Shown piece by piece: positions 33,949 through 45,780 of a DNA stretch of 64,000 bases. The stretch is from Datnioides undecimradiatus (Eukaryota > Chordata > Actinopteri > Lobotiformes > Datnioididae): NCBI GenBank assembly GCA_008933995.1, contig WARS01000071.1, positions 2,219,047 to 2,283,046 of the forward strand, given 5' to 3'. How positions within the stretch are numbered: position 1 is the first letter of the stretch; every line of letters begins with the position of its first letter. Both the position numbers and the translations under genes were made by a program. Below the pieces are notes generated by a model. That model was given only the letters and a program-made list of their open reading frames with translations. It was not told where the DNA came from and searched no databases.

Positions 33949-36900
33949 GCAACCTGTCTCTACAGGTTAGACTCAAGCCAAGACGTGTTTGCACTCCAAC
34001 ATGGCAGAGGGGAGGTCAGAGGAGACCCTGAGTGGCAGATATATCAGATCAGCAGAGAGAGCTGGAGGTCAGCAGCTCAGGTCTGTCTAACGACCGCCGA
34101 GACGTTTGCCGCTGCCCCGAGGCGGCAACACTCGCCCCTCGACGACCTTGTCATTTTTCTTTTCTCAGCGAGAGCCGCGCAGGAGGAAAATGCTCGCTGA
34201 CCTTTTTCAGAGACATTTACGTCACCGGGTTTTCACACTGTACATCATCTCTGCGTGTGAGGCGACGAAAGACGAGTGTTTTACCTTCAGTGATGAACCC
34301 AATCATGTTAATCAGTCCCCAAACTAAACAGCGTCTTTTTCTGTAATCAGCCTTCAGTAACAAACCTCTTTAAACATGTACAAGGTCAAAGCCAAAACAC
34401 ATAGGAAAGAGGAACACAGTGAATTGTGAGCGAAGTTTGGACCAAACTCAAGTGTTTTTATGCGAATCTTAATGAAATGAACTGAAATAAATCAATTCAA
34501 ATCTTTTTTTTAAACTTGTGGCCATTCAGTAAACTTCGTCCAGGGTCTCGGCCCATGTTACTGAAGCACTTCTGTCCTCGTCTGATGGAAATCGGCGGAT
34601 TGCTCCATTTGGTGCGGGGAGTGAGGCGCCGTCCCGGGCGAGAGAGTTGCTGTAGGTTCAGGTGATATTCACAAATAAAGGTCAACAGGTGGAAATAGGC
34701 AGCAGCAGCAGTAATTTGACTGAAGGAGCTTTCCATGTAGTTCATCCACGTTCAAACCCTGCATTAGGTGTTGGGACACCCCTCTGAGTCTGGTCGGTCT
34801 GGTAGCAGACTCTCTGCGTGGAAAGGAGCCAGCTGAGGTGATTTGTGCATTTGGCCGGGATTCCTGCGGGACACGTCTCTGTGGGGTTATTCCAGCATTG
34901 TCAATTGGGAAGAGACGGCGGGGTTTGATGGAAAACGTGTTGCAGATCATAGTATCCATCTGATCTGGGAACGCTCCAGGTTCTCCCAGGAAGAGCTTAG
35001 GATGGGCCTGTTTTTCCCTGCACGTCCTGCTCTGACTTTGATCTTTGATCAACCCGTGGAGCATTTTTCCATTTGTATTAGTCTCGTTTCTGAGAGTCCG
35101 TGCGAAAACACCTCTTTAGCTACATTTCAGGACCTCTCCCTGCTCTTTCCGCCGTTTCGTATGGTCGGTCTTGCTCACTGACCTTTGCCGCGGTCTTGTT
35201 TGTGAATGCTGCTCACTGGTTTGAGCGAAATCCATTCGGACAAATTCACACGGATTCGCCTCAAGTGAGATGCAGGTGGAATCTCTGAACATCTTCTGTT
35301 AACACTGAATAAAATAAATGTCTCTGATGCAAAAGTAACTACATTTCAACACAGTTGTGGATATTGGATTGTTACTCTTGCTCCAACATGTGCAAAAACC
35401 TTAATAACCATCACTAACCACAACTAACAACAAGAAATAAATGACTGTTTTCAATGAAATTCATTTATTCCCTTACTATTATTGTGTTGTCAGTGTTGGG
35501 AAGTGGGTGAACCATAAAGACATGGTCCCTTTTTATCTTATTTTGCAATATACGGAAGAACAGGATGCATTTTTGATTCATTATCAGGTTTGTTAAAATG
35601 TGTGAATATCAAAATTTGCTTCAGTTATTACCTATATCCACTAAAGATGAAACTAAGCCAAGAAGTCAGTCACGCAGGCCTGGGCTTAGTTTAAATGATG
35701 CTGCAGCAGTTTTTTGATTCTCTGGAGATGAAAACTGGTCAGAATTAGACTTTTATTCAGAATAACTCAAAGCTACAAGTCTCCAGGGTAACTGAAGTAA
35801 GATCAATGTGAAAATAAGTCGACTGCCCACAATGAAAACAGATATTATTATGGCAGAGGAGCAAAAACATATGGTCTTGCACACAATATATGTCACAGTA
35901 AGAACTTTTTTCCTCCTAGCTCTGACAGGCTTTGAATATTTAATCAATATCTAATCAACATCTTATCAAGTAGAGTCTGATGTGGTGGGTTTTAACAGAT
36001 GAGAGTGAAGGAAGCAATATTAATGCATAACATATAAATATAAACAATGCAGACCAATCCAATCCAGGCTGTATGTGCCAGCTGGAGCTATGAAACATGA
36101 TTATAGACCTAAAGTTAATGAAAGCTTTGCTTGTGCATTAGAAAAATCAAAGCGATGTATCCATATTTGCTCCACCAGCGTTACTGTTTTCCATTAAGCT
36201 GCAGCATTCGGGACTCCATCAGATCTAATGACCGCAGAGTCTCGTAATGACCTTCCTCTTCAGCAAAGCTGCACCACCAGCAGATGATGATATTCCCCCA
36301 AAATGTATCTGTCCATCGTTAACAGAGCGGAGATGAGCGGGACTTTGATGATTAAACCATAAAGCTCCTCCTGCTCTGCAGCTGAAGTACAAATAAACAG
36401 TTCATACCTTTTCATATGTCCGGGGAAGATTTGCTGAGAGCTGTTCTTGCTCCCAGCTGCATTAGTGCTCTTGAAGAATGATCTCCAAGGCGTTTTTACT
36501 TTAAAGGAGGTGCAGGTTCAAAAGTAGAGGGTAAAGGAGTTTTGTATGAAAACCCAGAAAGGGTGCAGTGTTCAGCAGCTCGCCGCACAGCTTTTATTCT
36601 GCAAGTCTGTGGAGCTCAGCTGAGGGTTTTCCTTTATTTGATGTTTTGATAATGGTGGTGGACGGAGGGAAGAGCGGTTCTCACTTTCAGCCCCAAGAGT
36701 AATACGATGCAGAGACCCTCTTCAAACAGGGGAAGGTTGCTGAAGCAGTAATACCAATAAAAAGAGCTTAAGATGTTCTAGTTTCTTAAAATAAGACTCT
36801 TACGATGCACTTTTACCTTCAAGAGGATCTTAACAAATACAACCCGCTTTTACATGCATGTGTTCTCCTCCTGCCTCGTTGAAGCAGAACAGAAATCAAA

Positions 36901-38844
36901 GCTTGCCAACTCATCTATGAGCTCTTGAACCAACAAACGGCTATAATTACTGTTATTATCAGCTATTACGAACAGGTGATGACTGAATGAAACTATAAGT
37001 AGCATAACTGATGCCTATTTTGTTGCTAAGATGTCTCTTTGGAGGACAGCTCAAGGTAGGACTGTACCATTTAACCATTTAAGGGCGGGGGTGCTCATTT
37101 CCTCCTCTACGGTTGACATGGTTGTGAGTCAACAAGTATTTCTATTGTTCATCTACGAAACCAAAATGATACCATCATCTGAAACCACCGGCCCTAAAAT
37201 CTGCCGTGTGTGTGACAAACATCTGTTTTCGCTTTGTTGTTGCGTCAATGGCTTTAACGTGCCGCCAATCTATACATTACACCCTAAAATCAAGTCGAAC
37301 ACGGCAAAGTGAATGTTTTCTTACTGTTGGAAACGACCACGACCTCCGAAAACCACATTTCGTGATGATGGCACCAGCAAAACAATGACAATTTTAATAT
37401 AAATGACATGCGTCACAGTCTGTACAAGGTGAAGGGAGGTCAGGGTGTATGGATAAGTTCCCGAGGCATTCAGTTCCCATGTAAAAGTCATAAGTCTGCA
37501 CTAATTGTTTTAAAGAAACCTGGAACCTTTATTTTGACAGGCTAACGGACTGTGTAGATTAAATTTGGGACTGTTGGGACCATGCTCAACAATAAGAACA
37601 GTCACTGCAAAAGCTCATCATCTGCGGTGCATGGATGTAATGATCAAATCAAGCAACTTTCACGGCAATCTGCCAATCAAAGGAAAGCTGAATCCAAAAC
37701 AGAAAAGGTTCCACCTCTGGCAATTATGAGGCGCTCATAAAGTTCTCGATTTCACGGCTGTTTCCACGCTTAAGTTTCAAGTAGAAACTTTGTCTTGACG
37801 GAGGCACTAAAATAAAGGTCACGGGGGGAGTGACGCATTAGGACACATCAATTAGTACCATAAATATCCACATTCACAGCAGTCCATCTGACAGAGTCAC
37901 AGTCAGGCTCTGAGTCAAAATCCTCGCACAGACAGAACAAACTTCGCCCGACTCGCGGCAGAAACACAATCCCCCTGAGGCTCAGGCTTCGCGGGACCAG
38001 CTGGGAAATGGTGAGTGTGGAGAATGAATGTGTAACACCTCCTCTTCCTTCAACAGCTCCTCTTCACTGGCCTTTGATTGAATGCGGCTGCAACTGCCAA
38101 GTGCTCGAGTGGCGCAGCTCACCGGCCAACAGTGGAGGGCTGTGTTTGGACCCGGCTGGCTGAGCATGAAGTCTCACAAGTGTGAATGTGAAGGAGGATG
38201 CTGTTCAGAGGAGTGTGTGCGTCGTCAGTGGGCATCCTGTTGACCGAGGGAGGCTGAAAACAAAATCATGAACTTTGTTAACATGGCAGCAGCGGCTCGG
38301 ATTGGTTCTTGACACTGCAGAGTCACGGGGGGGTAACGGTTTGAGTTTTAGTCCTGCCACTTCCTGCGTGGATTGGATGAAGCCTTGGATGAACTGGGAA
38401 GTCTGAATTTCACTCGTCTGTGTGCTCAACCTGCTCAGATCACTGTCAGGCTCAAGGCTGTTTCCAAAGTCTATAAGAACGGTCTGCAGTAATCTCCTTA
38501 AACCTCCACCCAAAGCTGGACAGAGACATCTGAATGCATTCGTATTGAATTTGACAACAATTGAGCATGAAAGATGCACAAACAAACCCTGCATTCAAGA
38601 CGTTTATACTACTCATTTCTACTGGACATGTAATTTACGCTGAGATTAAGTTCCTGGACCACATGACGGCTGTGAGGGTGGCAACATCTCCTCGCTCACA
38701 TACAGCAGCTTCATCTGTGGCTCCACACACGCTCTGTGAACCCGTTTAACATCGGCTGGCAAGTTGCAATGAATGTCCGACCTTCGGTTTGACGGTTTTA
38801 AAGTTTCAGCAGAGGACAAATCATGTTCATTGTGCGGCAACAAT

Positions 38845-38875
38845 ACTCGGTTAGGTTTAGGAAGACGCCATGACT
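38845..38875 (+). repeat. Short teleost repeat fragment (GGTTAGGTTTAGG)
   Basis: CTCGGTTAGGTTTAGGAAGACG resembles the GGTTAGGTTTAGG-type block also found near 8680. Too short to assign to a family. Confidence 0.3.
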
Positions 38876-41800
38876 AAATTACATTACTTACATTTGATAA
38901 CTCTTGTTACTGCATCACTTTGAAACGATGCCGGTGGGTTGCCTAAGGTGTCATACATTGACGCAACAGGTAATGAACCAAGCTGTTGTATTTGACGGGG
39001 TGGGTGTGGGAACAGGGTTGTGCTAAGTTTAAGCTACAAGTAGTCCATAATTATGCTTGTTATTTAACATTTTTGACAGAACTGTATAATTTCCAGTCTG
39101 TCAGGCAGCAACCCAACCATTTCATGACCTGTTGGTTGAGAGCTGCAGATCTAAGGTGTCATGGTCCGGCTCCAAAGGGATGATGGGTGTATAAACCACC
39201 TAATATTGATCCTTCCAGCTTTCTCTGGACTGATCCTGCTGTAATAGTGTTGTGGTGATCTTTGAAATTCAAGTTATATCTGTTTGTGCATGCAGACCAG
39301 ACGTCCTGCAGGTCCATACCCAACACCAGGACGTAGTCAGCAAACAAAGGCAGGCTGCAGGTAGTGAAGCAGTAAAGTTAATGCAGCATCGTCAGAGACT
39401 GTCTGATTGCATTTAATGCCTTCTGTTTGAGCACTCTAAGCTTGTCTACGGGGTCCGCTCACTGAATCTGAAAGAACAGCTGGAGGTAATAAATAAAAGG
39501 CGGCGGGAGGACGGATCGATATATAAAGTCTGGATTCAAAATCTGATCAAGGCCCGCACTAAGTGCACAACCGCAGACATGTGACTGCCGGGGAGTGTGT
39601 TTGAGCAAACACTCATGAATAAAATATGCAGACAGAAGCAAGTTTGAGGTAACTCGAAACAGTGAAATGATCAATCTGAGTTTGGCCTCAGGAGAAGTTT
39701 GGAAAGTTTAATAAGTAGGAATGGGAAATGAATGGTGGTGATGTTTTTGTGATTATTTTATAAAGAAGTTTCCATTTCCTCCCTGGATAACACTGAACTA
39801 ACCATGCTGTTCCTGTCATATATTCTAAAACTGATTTTCTACCTTCAATGCAGCGAGTCACTTCGGGTTTATCTCAGAGTTATGTAACAACAACTTTGGG
39901 GAGTCCTGACAGTTCCCTGAGATGATGACAGCTCCATTTCCGTGACAAAAAAGGTCAGGGGCCCTTTCTTAGAAGACAGAGTCACTCAGTTGTCATGGAG
40001 ATGTTTTAGCAAACGACCGTGTAGGACTTTTGGTCAAGTGTACCTACAGCATATGACCATAAATGACCAAGGCTGTCCTTCCAAGAAAAACGACAGCAGC
40101 ACATGTTCAGCCAAATCCCCCCAAAGGACAAATGTTCAGGTTCCTGTTGCAGGCGTAAGAACGGCGGGAAGCACAGTGGGGTGTCAGGTGATGCTGATGA
40201 ATGTGGTGCATCAAAGTCAAAAAGAGAGGATGAAGCGTGCAAACATGAAGAAAACATCACGTTTTACCAAAGGAGGCTGATTTTTGTCCAAACTGTGCTG
40301 CTCTTTGTACGACTGCACTGTGAGTTTTTATATGTCTTGGACATTTGCATGTAAAATGACATGTAAAGCCAAAAAGATGTGCTGTGGGAGCACGCTGAAT
40401 GCCTGAGGACGCTGGCGTGTTATCGGTGACTGGGTGACAATCAGCTCCCTTGCAAAAGCTGATGGGGAGCAGGCAGAGAAACAGAAGTCTGCATATGAGA
40501 GATCAGTAGATTATTACATTATTAGTTATATAAACCTGTCTAAGTTTTCTAAGGATTTGGCATTGGGACATCAGTTGTGTGCACTTAGGGTACGAGATGG
40601 TGCAGAGGAGGAAGTTTGGAGCAGGATAAATATAGGAAAAGGAAACGCAAAGGTAGGGTGAAGGTGGAGTAAAATGCATCTGATGCTTCAGTGAGTTCTG
40701 TGATTCCCTGGACGAGACGAAACGAGGGAGCGATGGAGGAAACTGTTGTTTCAGAAAGTGTTTCTGTAGCTGATATTCTCAGGCAATTTATAGCAGCCAG
40801 ACCTCACTGGGCGTTTATGAAACACTGTAAATTGAATGTTGAATGCTGCAGGTTCCACTGTGTTTGAAATAAACAGACAAATTGATTCGGTTCCCTGAGA
40901 GCGTATGTCTGTTTTCCAGACATACGCGGTGAGATCACTTTGAGGGAAGCAAAGCAAATGTTGCACACCTCATCCTGACACGACAAATGAACAGACAAAC
41001 TGCCTTCTCTGACTGCTGGGATGATCGAAAACAATTTAAGTTCACACATTAAAAGAGCTCTTTGCAGTCGCCTGCTCTGTGCACGGGATTGGTTTTCTCA
41101 TATTTTGGCCTTTTGTACCTTTTGCACCCATCGCGCTGTTTCTCAACAACTCACTCTCTCACCTGGGCTTTAGTTGAGACATCAGCTGTTCAGTCTCTAT
41201 CGTTGGCCCATATTTCACTCACCTTTTCTGAAATATCTGAGCCTCTCTCCTCTCAGTGTGCTCGAGCTGCTGGTAAGCGCCCCTCCACCTCCTCATCACC
41301 ACCCAGTCTTCTCAGATTCATCGCGTTCTCGCACCACCAGCCTCATCAGTCTCAGCAGAGTCATCGGCCGCCACCACCACCGGTGTCCGGACTCCATCGG
41401 GGGATTTAAATGTCGCCGTTCAGGGTCGATACTCCTCGATTACCAAAAGCAGAAGCTCAAGAGCTCATCCTGTATCATCTGTCATCATTCATATAATAAA
41501 TAATTATCTTTACATTACATCATTTACTTGTTTTGAAACATTTCATAGGCTGGGCGCGCAGTCAGTACCCAAAATACTTGCGTTCAGATTAAAAGAAAAA
41601 GACAATAAATCTAACAAAAGCACAATGCTAGCATCACTCCCCATTACATCTTTATCTGAATGTAATAATAATAAACTTAATTATGAAGCTCTTCTCAAAA
41701 CAAAGTTAAAATGTGCTGTTTCAGGGTTAAAAGCAGGATTGACTTTTAAAGAAACAATAAATGAATAATTCAAAAAAAAGAAATGAAAGCATTGAGATAA

Positions 41801-44217
41801 TTAGCAATTTATGATAAAATCAACTGCTAATAAATAAAGTGTAAGAACAGGATTCATCCTCTGGGCACAATGAATATCACAATAACAGCTTTCCCGTAGA
41901 CGACAGAGGAGTGGGCTGTTTGGGTGACGCCGGGCGTTTAATGGAGGAGTGCTGATAATAACAGGGGATAAACTGTGCTGCATTCAACACCCAGCCTCAG
42001 AATGGATGCTATTAGATAGAGTCGATAAGTAGAGGAGGTGGAGCAGAAGGTGGAGGCGTGGACAGATGGTTGAAAACGTTGAAGAAAAGGTTGTTTGGAG
42101 CCGAACTCAATAGCTGGATGTGCTGTTTAGATAGACCGGGGGATTGAATTAATGGATGTTTGGGAGAAAAGGCGGGAGGGCTGGCTTGTGGGGATTAGGG
42201 TGTAGCTGCTGAGACGTAGCCACCGACAGGAATAAAAGCGTGAGGCACAGACGTTGTTGTGTATGGTGCCTCGCCGTGGATGGTAAGTGATGTTTACATT
42301 GAGGCTGCAGCTAATGGACAGGAAGAATAAAGAGAAGCGAGAAAGTGGTGGTGAGTTCAGGTAAAACATGATGTCTGGAGAGAAAAAGTTGCTTCTCTCT
42401 ATAAACTCCTATTCATCACCCACTCTGTCGTCAGACTGCGGTGTGTTTGTGTGTGTGAGCACCTGTGTTATCGCTGTGAGGCCCATTTTCAGTCTGAGAT
42501 GTTGGGCCTACGACTGATACAGACTCGGGTCTGTATATTGGGTTTATCATAAACTGAGGTGATGCATTGTGGCAATGATGGTCCTCACAAGTTGGACTGT
42601 CCTCCTACAAACAGCAACAACATTGTTTGTTTGAGTAGGTGCCTCCAAAATCTACATACAAGGTGCAATCAATCAATTACTCTCAGAGTAGTAACCCTGT
42701 GCAGTGACGGGGTGCTCCCAGTGCCCCTGCCAAACTGTGATCACTCCGTGGAAGAGATTGCACAAAGCAAATCCGTATACTGACCCACAATAGCTCTACC
42801 TAGCCGCTGTTGCATGCTCATTATCGAGCCGTGCTGCAGAAACCGTTCTCTGACTGCACGTTGTACCTTTACGTTCAAGTGACAAAGGATCTAACAACTG
42901 GACTGATTGTGACAAGAGTGACACAGTTGGACTTTAACACGCTTTGCTGGTTTCCTGTTTCCTAATAAGTCACATTATTTCGTTTTTTGACTCTCTAGCC
43001 CTAGCTAAGTGGTTAATATTGTAACCCCTGACCAATGACGACTGTTGTCATGATGTTAACAACAGTATATTCTGTTGTTCAATCTGAGGGATTGCTGCAA
43101 CAAGTCTTTACTCATTAAAATGACATTTAAATTAATTATTTGACTGATTGGATTGATAGGTTATTGATATTGTTATTGTTTTGTTAACATAAACAGAAAT
43201 GATTAAAGGTTAACCCTGCAGAAAATTAATGCAAGTCAATAAAAACGAGTGTGTGAGTGTTTACAAGAACAGAAGTGTCAAAGGCGTCTGAAAGAAGTGT
43301 CTCCTACCGTCTTCACAACAGGTAAGTGAAGGCAACACTAAGCACGTTCCCCCACAAAGTACAGCGACGAGTGTTTAAGCAGGAACTATTTAATGATCAA
43401 ACTGCATCAGAAGCAGGATAAAACAAATGTCACTTGTTTGAAATCTGTCGGACGCTTGTGAGCAAAAAAAATATGTGTTTACATTGTGACATTTAAGAAA
43501 AAACAGAATCGCAGCGGCCTCCGAGGATAAAGCCGCTTCTGAAAAGACGAGGTTCCTCAAATGTGTGACATTTGTGAGCGAGCGTCTCAGCTTTAGCTGT
43601 GACTTGTTCCCGGTCGAGGGGCTCGCATGTGTTTTGATAATGTCACACAAACACGTGTTGACATATATTCACCAAACAGTTCCTTAATGGGATCTGTGAA
43701 TATGCAAAACAGGAACTTTAATTAGATTTGTATATTTCTGTAACTGTTTGCATTAAGAGGCTGCAGTGTTTCCTGCCACGCTGGGTGTGTTTTTGCCTCT
43801 TTTTGATCCCTTCTCTATTAAAATCAAACACAGTCAGACTCCACTTTGAGCTGCCGCTTGAATATCAGGTGAATACCAGGTCTGTTGGTCTCCTTTGAGG
43901 ACTGTTGCTGCAATGTGTCTTCATTTGTCAGAAAGACAGTAGAAAACAAATGATGCTCATAACCAAATGAAGGATTTCTCTGTCAGAAACAGACTGGGTG
44001 TAACACAGTCGCCATAACGCCCCCGGCCGTGTGATTTCTGTTTACTAAAATGAATATTTGGTGTTTTGAAAATGAACTAAATTCCATTTTGTTAATGGAA
44101 AACAGGTAGGTGTCATCTGAAGTGTTTACCCCTCCGAACACACGGTTAGTCATCCTGCTGACACCTTCGGTATTGTTCTGAAAAATTCAACCCCCGAAAC
44201 TACTGTACACAGCTTTT

Positions 44218-44232
44218 ACACACACACACACA
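44218..44232. repeat. Short (CA)n run
   Basis: Seven CA units followed by imperfect CAGATACACG. Confidence 0.85.
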
Positions 44233-44729
44233 GATACACGCAATCATGTGTGCCTTGCTGCTTACATTATACGAGTCTGGTTTGCGTCTGCAGGCGTGAG
44301 GATGGTCAGGAGCGTGTTGCGTTCGGCGCTGGAGGCCTGATGACACGCACAGACCTGCAGCTCAGCAGGGAGCCGCATCATTGCACTCATTTATTCCTAC
44401 TTTACAATATTACAGCCGCAGCCGCCCCGCAGCAGCACTGTGAAGAGGGGCAGGGTGAATTAAGTGCATGCTCACCTCACGCCGACGAACTCTGAAGCGT
44501 GGATTATGAGCTGTCTTCCCCAGGCCAAGCTTGTGCTGCAGTGTCTGGTGTGCTGGTGTGGCAAAAACAGATTTTGGTTTGGGGATTTCACACATGCTGC
44601 AAGATGCACCTGCTAGGCTTCTCAGAAGTATTGAACAACTGTATAATCCACCTAAAACAGATCTACAATCAGACTTTGAGTAGTGCTATCACTGCTGGTT
44701 CTAACTGTCGCAGATCGATGCATCATGGC

Positions 44730-45075
44730 CATTTGGACTTTGAGTAGACGCAGATGTCTGCACCAAATGTCGTGGCCATCCATCAAATCAGATGTTCAGA
44801 CATTTAACTCGCAGCCATGTAGCAACCTTATGGTGGCACCAGAGCAAAAGACTTTAAGATTCATCATCTGGGAACCATGAATGCCTGTACCAACTGCGTG
44901 TAGATAAAGTAGAGGGTACGTGAAGTTTTGACCTGTTGGTGGCGCAAAAGCAACGTTTAAGGACATTTTTGGGATTAAGCAAGAGTCATCCTCTGTGTAC
45001 CATGAATTTCTGGTTTAAGTCGTAGCAATCCATAGCGTGGAGATAAATCAGTCACTCCGACATCAAACCAAAAGT
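44730..45075 (-). repeat. 'CAGAGGATGA' teleost repeat, reverse orientation
   Basis: GCACCAAATGTCGTGGCCATCC, ATCATCTGGGAACCATGAATG, GTTGGTGGCGCAAAAG and CATCCTCTGTGTACCATGAA are the reverse complement of the module words seen at 27761-28110 (TTCATGGTTCCC-AGAGGATGA, GCCACCA). At least two modules are present. The repeat ends about 140 bp before the fam187a X-box. Confidence 0.5.
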
Positions 45076-45210
45076 CAGTTAAACCATAGGGTTAGGGTTC
45101 ATTTTTATGTACCACTTGAATTTTGTGGGGTTTTGTGTTTTTTTTGGCCAACAGGACATTTTTAATGCAACAACGTCTCGGGTTTACAGTTCAGCAGAAA
45201 TGTGTGTGTT

Positions 45211-45224
45211 GTTGCCATGGCAAC
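45211..45224. promoter_or_regulatory. Perfect RFX X-box palindrome upstream of fam187a
   Basis: GTTGCCATGGCAAC is a fully self-complementary 14-mer and matches the ideal X-box bound by RFX-family transcription factors. RFX2 and RFX3 activate ciliary and spermatogenic genes through this site. It lies 365 bp upstream of the fam187a start codon, a common distance for functional X-boxes. The sequence match is exact; binding and target gene are inferred. It could also serve an unseen gene on the opposite strand. Confidence 0.65.
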
Positions 45225-45588
45225 GGCAGCTAGGGTTTGTTTATATTCTGCATAAAAAAGAAGCAGCAGACGACGATTAAGGTATGTTTGAGGAGGAAAG
45301 GAGGATGAGGACAAACGAGGAACCTGAACGATCGAAACACGGGTTCGTTTTGGAAGCACGAGCCATCGACCAGAGAAAATGAAGTGTGACTTCAAAATGT
45401 TTGTGTTGACAACAGAGGACGGCTCCTCACCGGATTCCATCGGACTTGTCGTGTTTTGAAAGTAACCTTGTTCACGTTTCGTCCTTCAGACGTGAAAGAA
45501 GGCAGAGAAAACACGCTCGAGGCTCCCCTGAAACATTTTATTGAAGTTGCGACTTCTGTAAAACCCTCTCTGTCCTCTGAGAAGCATA

Positions 45589-45780
45589 ATGATCCATGCC
45601 TCTCCTCTCTTCCTGCTACTTCTCCTCCTCCTTTGTCCTGAGTTGTGGAGTTACGAGGCTCCGGAGGACAAGCAGGACGTCTTTGCTCAAAGAGCCTGTC
45701 CTGCCTTCCTGACCTTCACCAATGCTGCCTACCTGGCTGGAGTCACCTTGGAGCTGCCGTGCCACTGCAAGCCACAACAG
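45589..45780 (+). CDS. fam187a: fam187a exon 1 (signal peptide and start of Ig domain 1)
   Basis: Encodes residues 1-64: a poly-Leu signal peptide (MIHASPLFLLLLLLLCPELW), a short acidic stretch, then CPAFLTFTNAAYLAG and LELPCHCKPQQ, which align with the FAM187A N-terminus. The donor is CAG|GTAACA at 45780/45781, phase 0. The next exon continues exactly where the human protein reads VPAVVWFYQKHLGSS. Confidence 0.93.

Larger units (their letters stand above)
25241..45588. other. Gene-poor interval between oprl1 and fam187a
   Basis: About 20 kb with no exon I can assign on either strand. It contains AT-rich stretches (26641-26710), three tandem repeat modules (27761-28110), a pyrimidine-rich block (28640-29150), a compound microsatellite (29232-29302), a tRNA-derived SINE (31790-31895), a teleost interspersed repeat (33120-33440), a cluster of homeodomain core sites (32448-32772) and other repeat fragments. 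The remaining segments look unique and non-coding. Open frames here have no protein-family match that I recognise. Conserved non-coding elements could be present but need cross-species alignment to see. Confidence 0.5.

Noticed and set aside
35488-35510. CAGTGTTGGGAAG as the end of a hAT element
   Set aside because: No matching inverted copy was found within the next kilobase, so a single 13-bp resemblance is not enough.
41062-41503. Pro/Ser-rich frames near 41.1-41.5 kb
   Set aside because: Two registers are open over the same C-rich stretch, with no recognisable domain, splice sites or promoter.
45162-45440. Minus-strand frame across the X-box as a divergent partner gene of fam187a
   Set aside because: No recognised homology (it is not CCDC103), no splice context. 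The palindromic X-box explains the region better.
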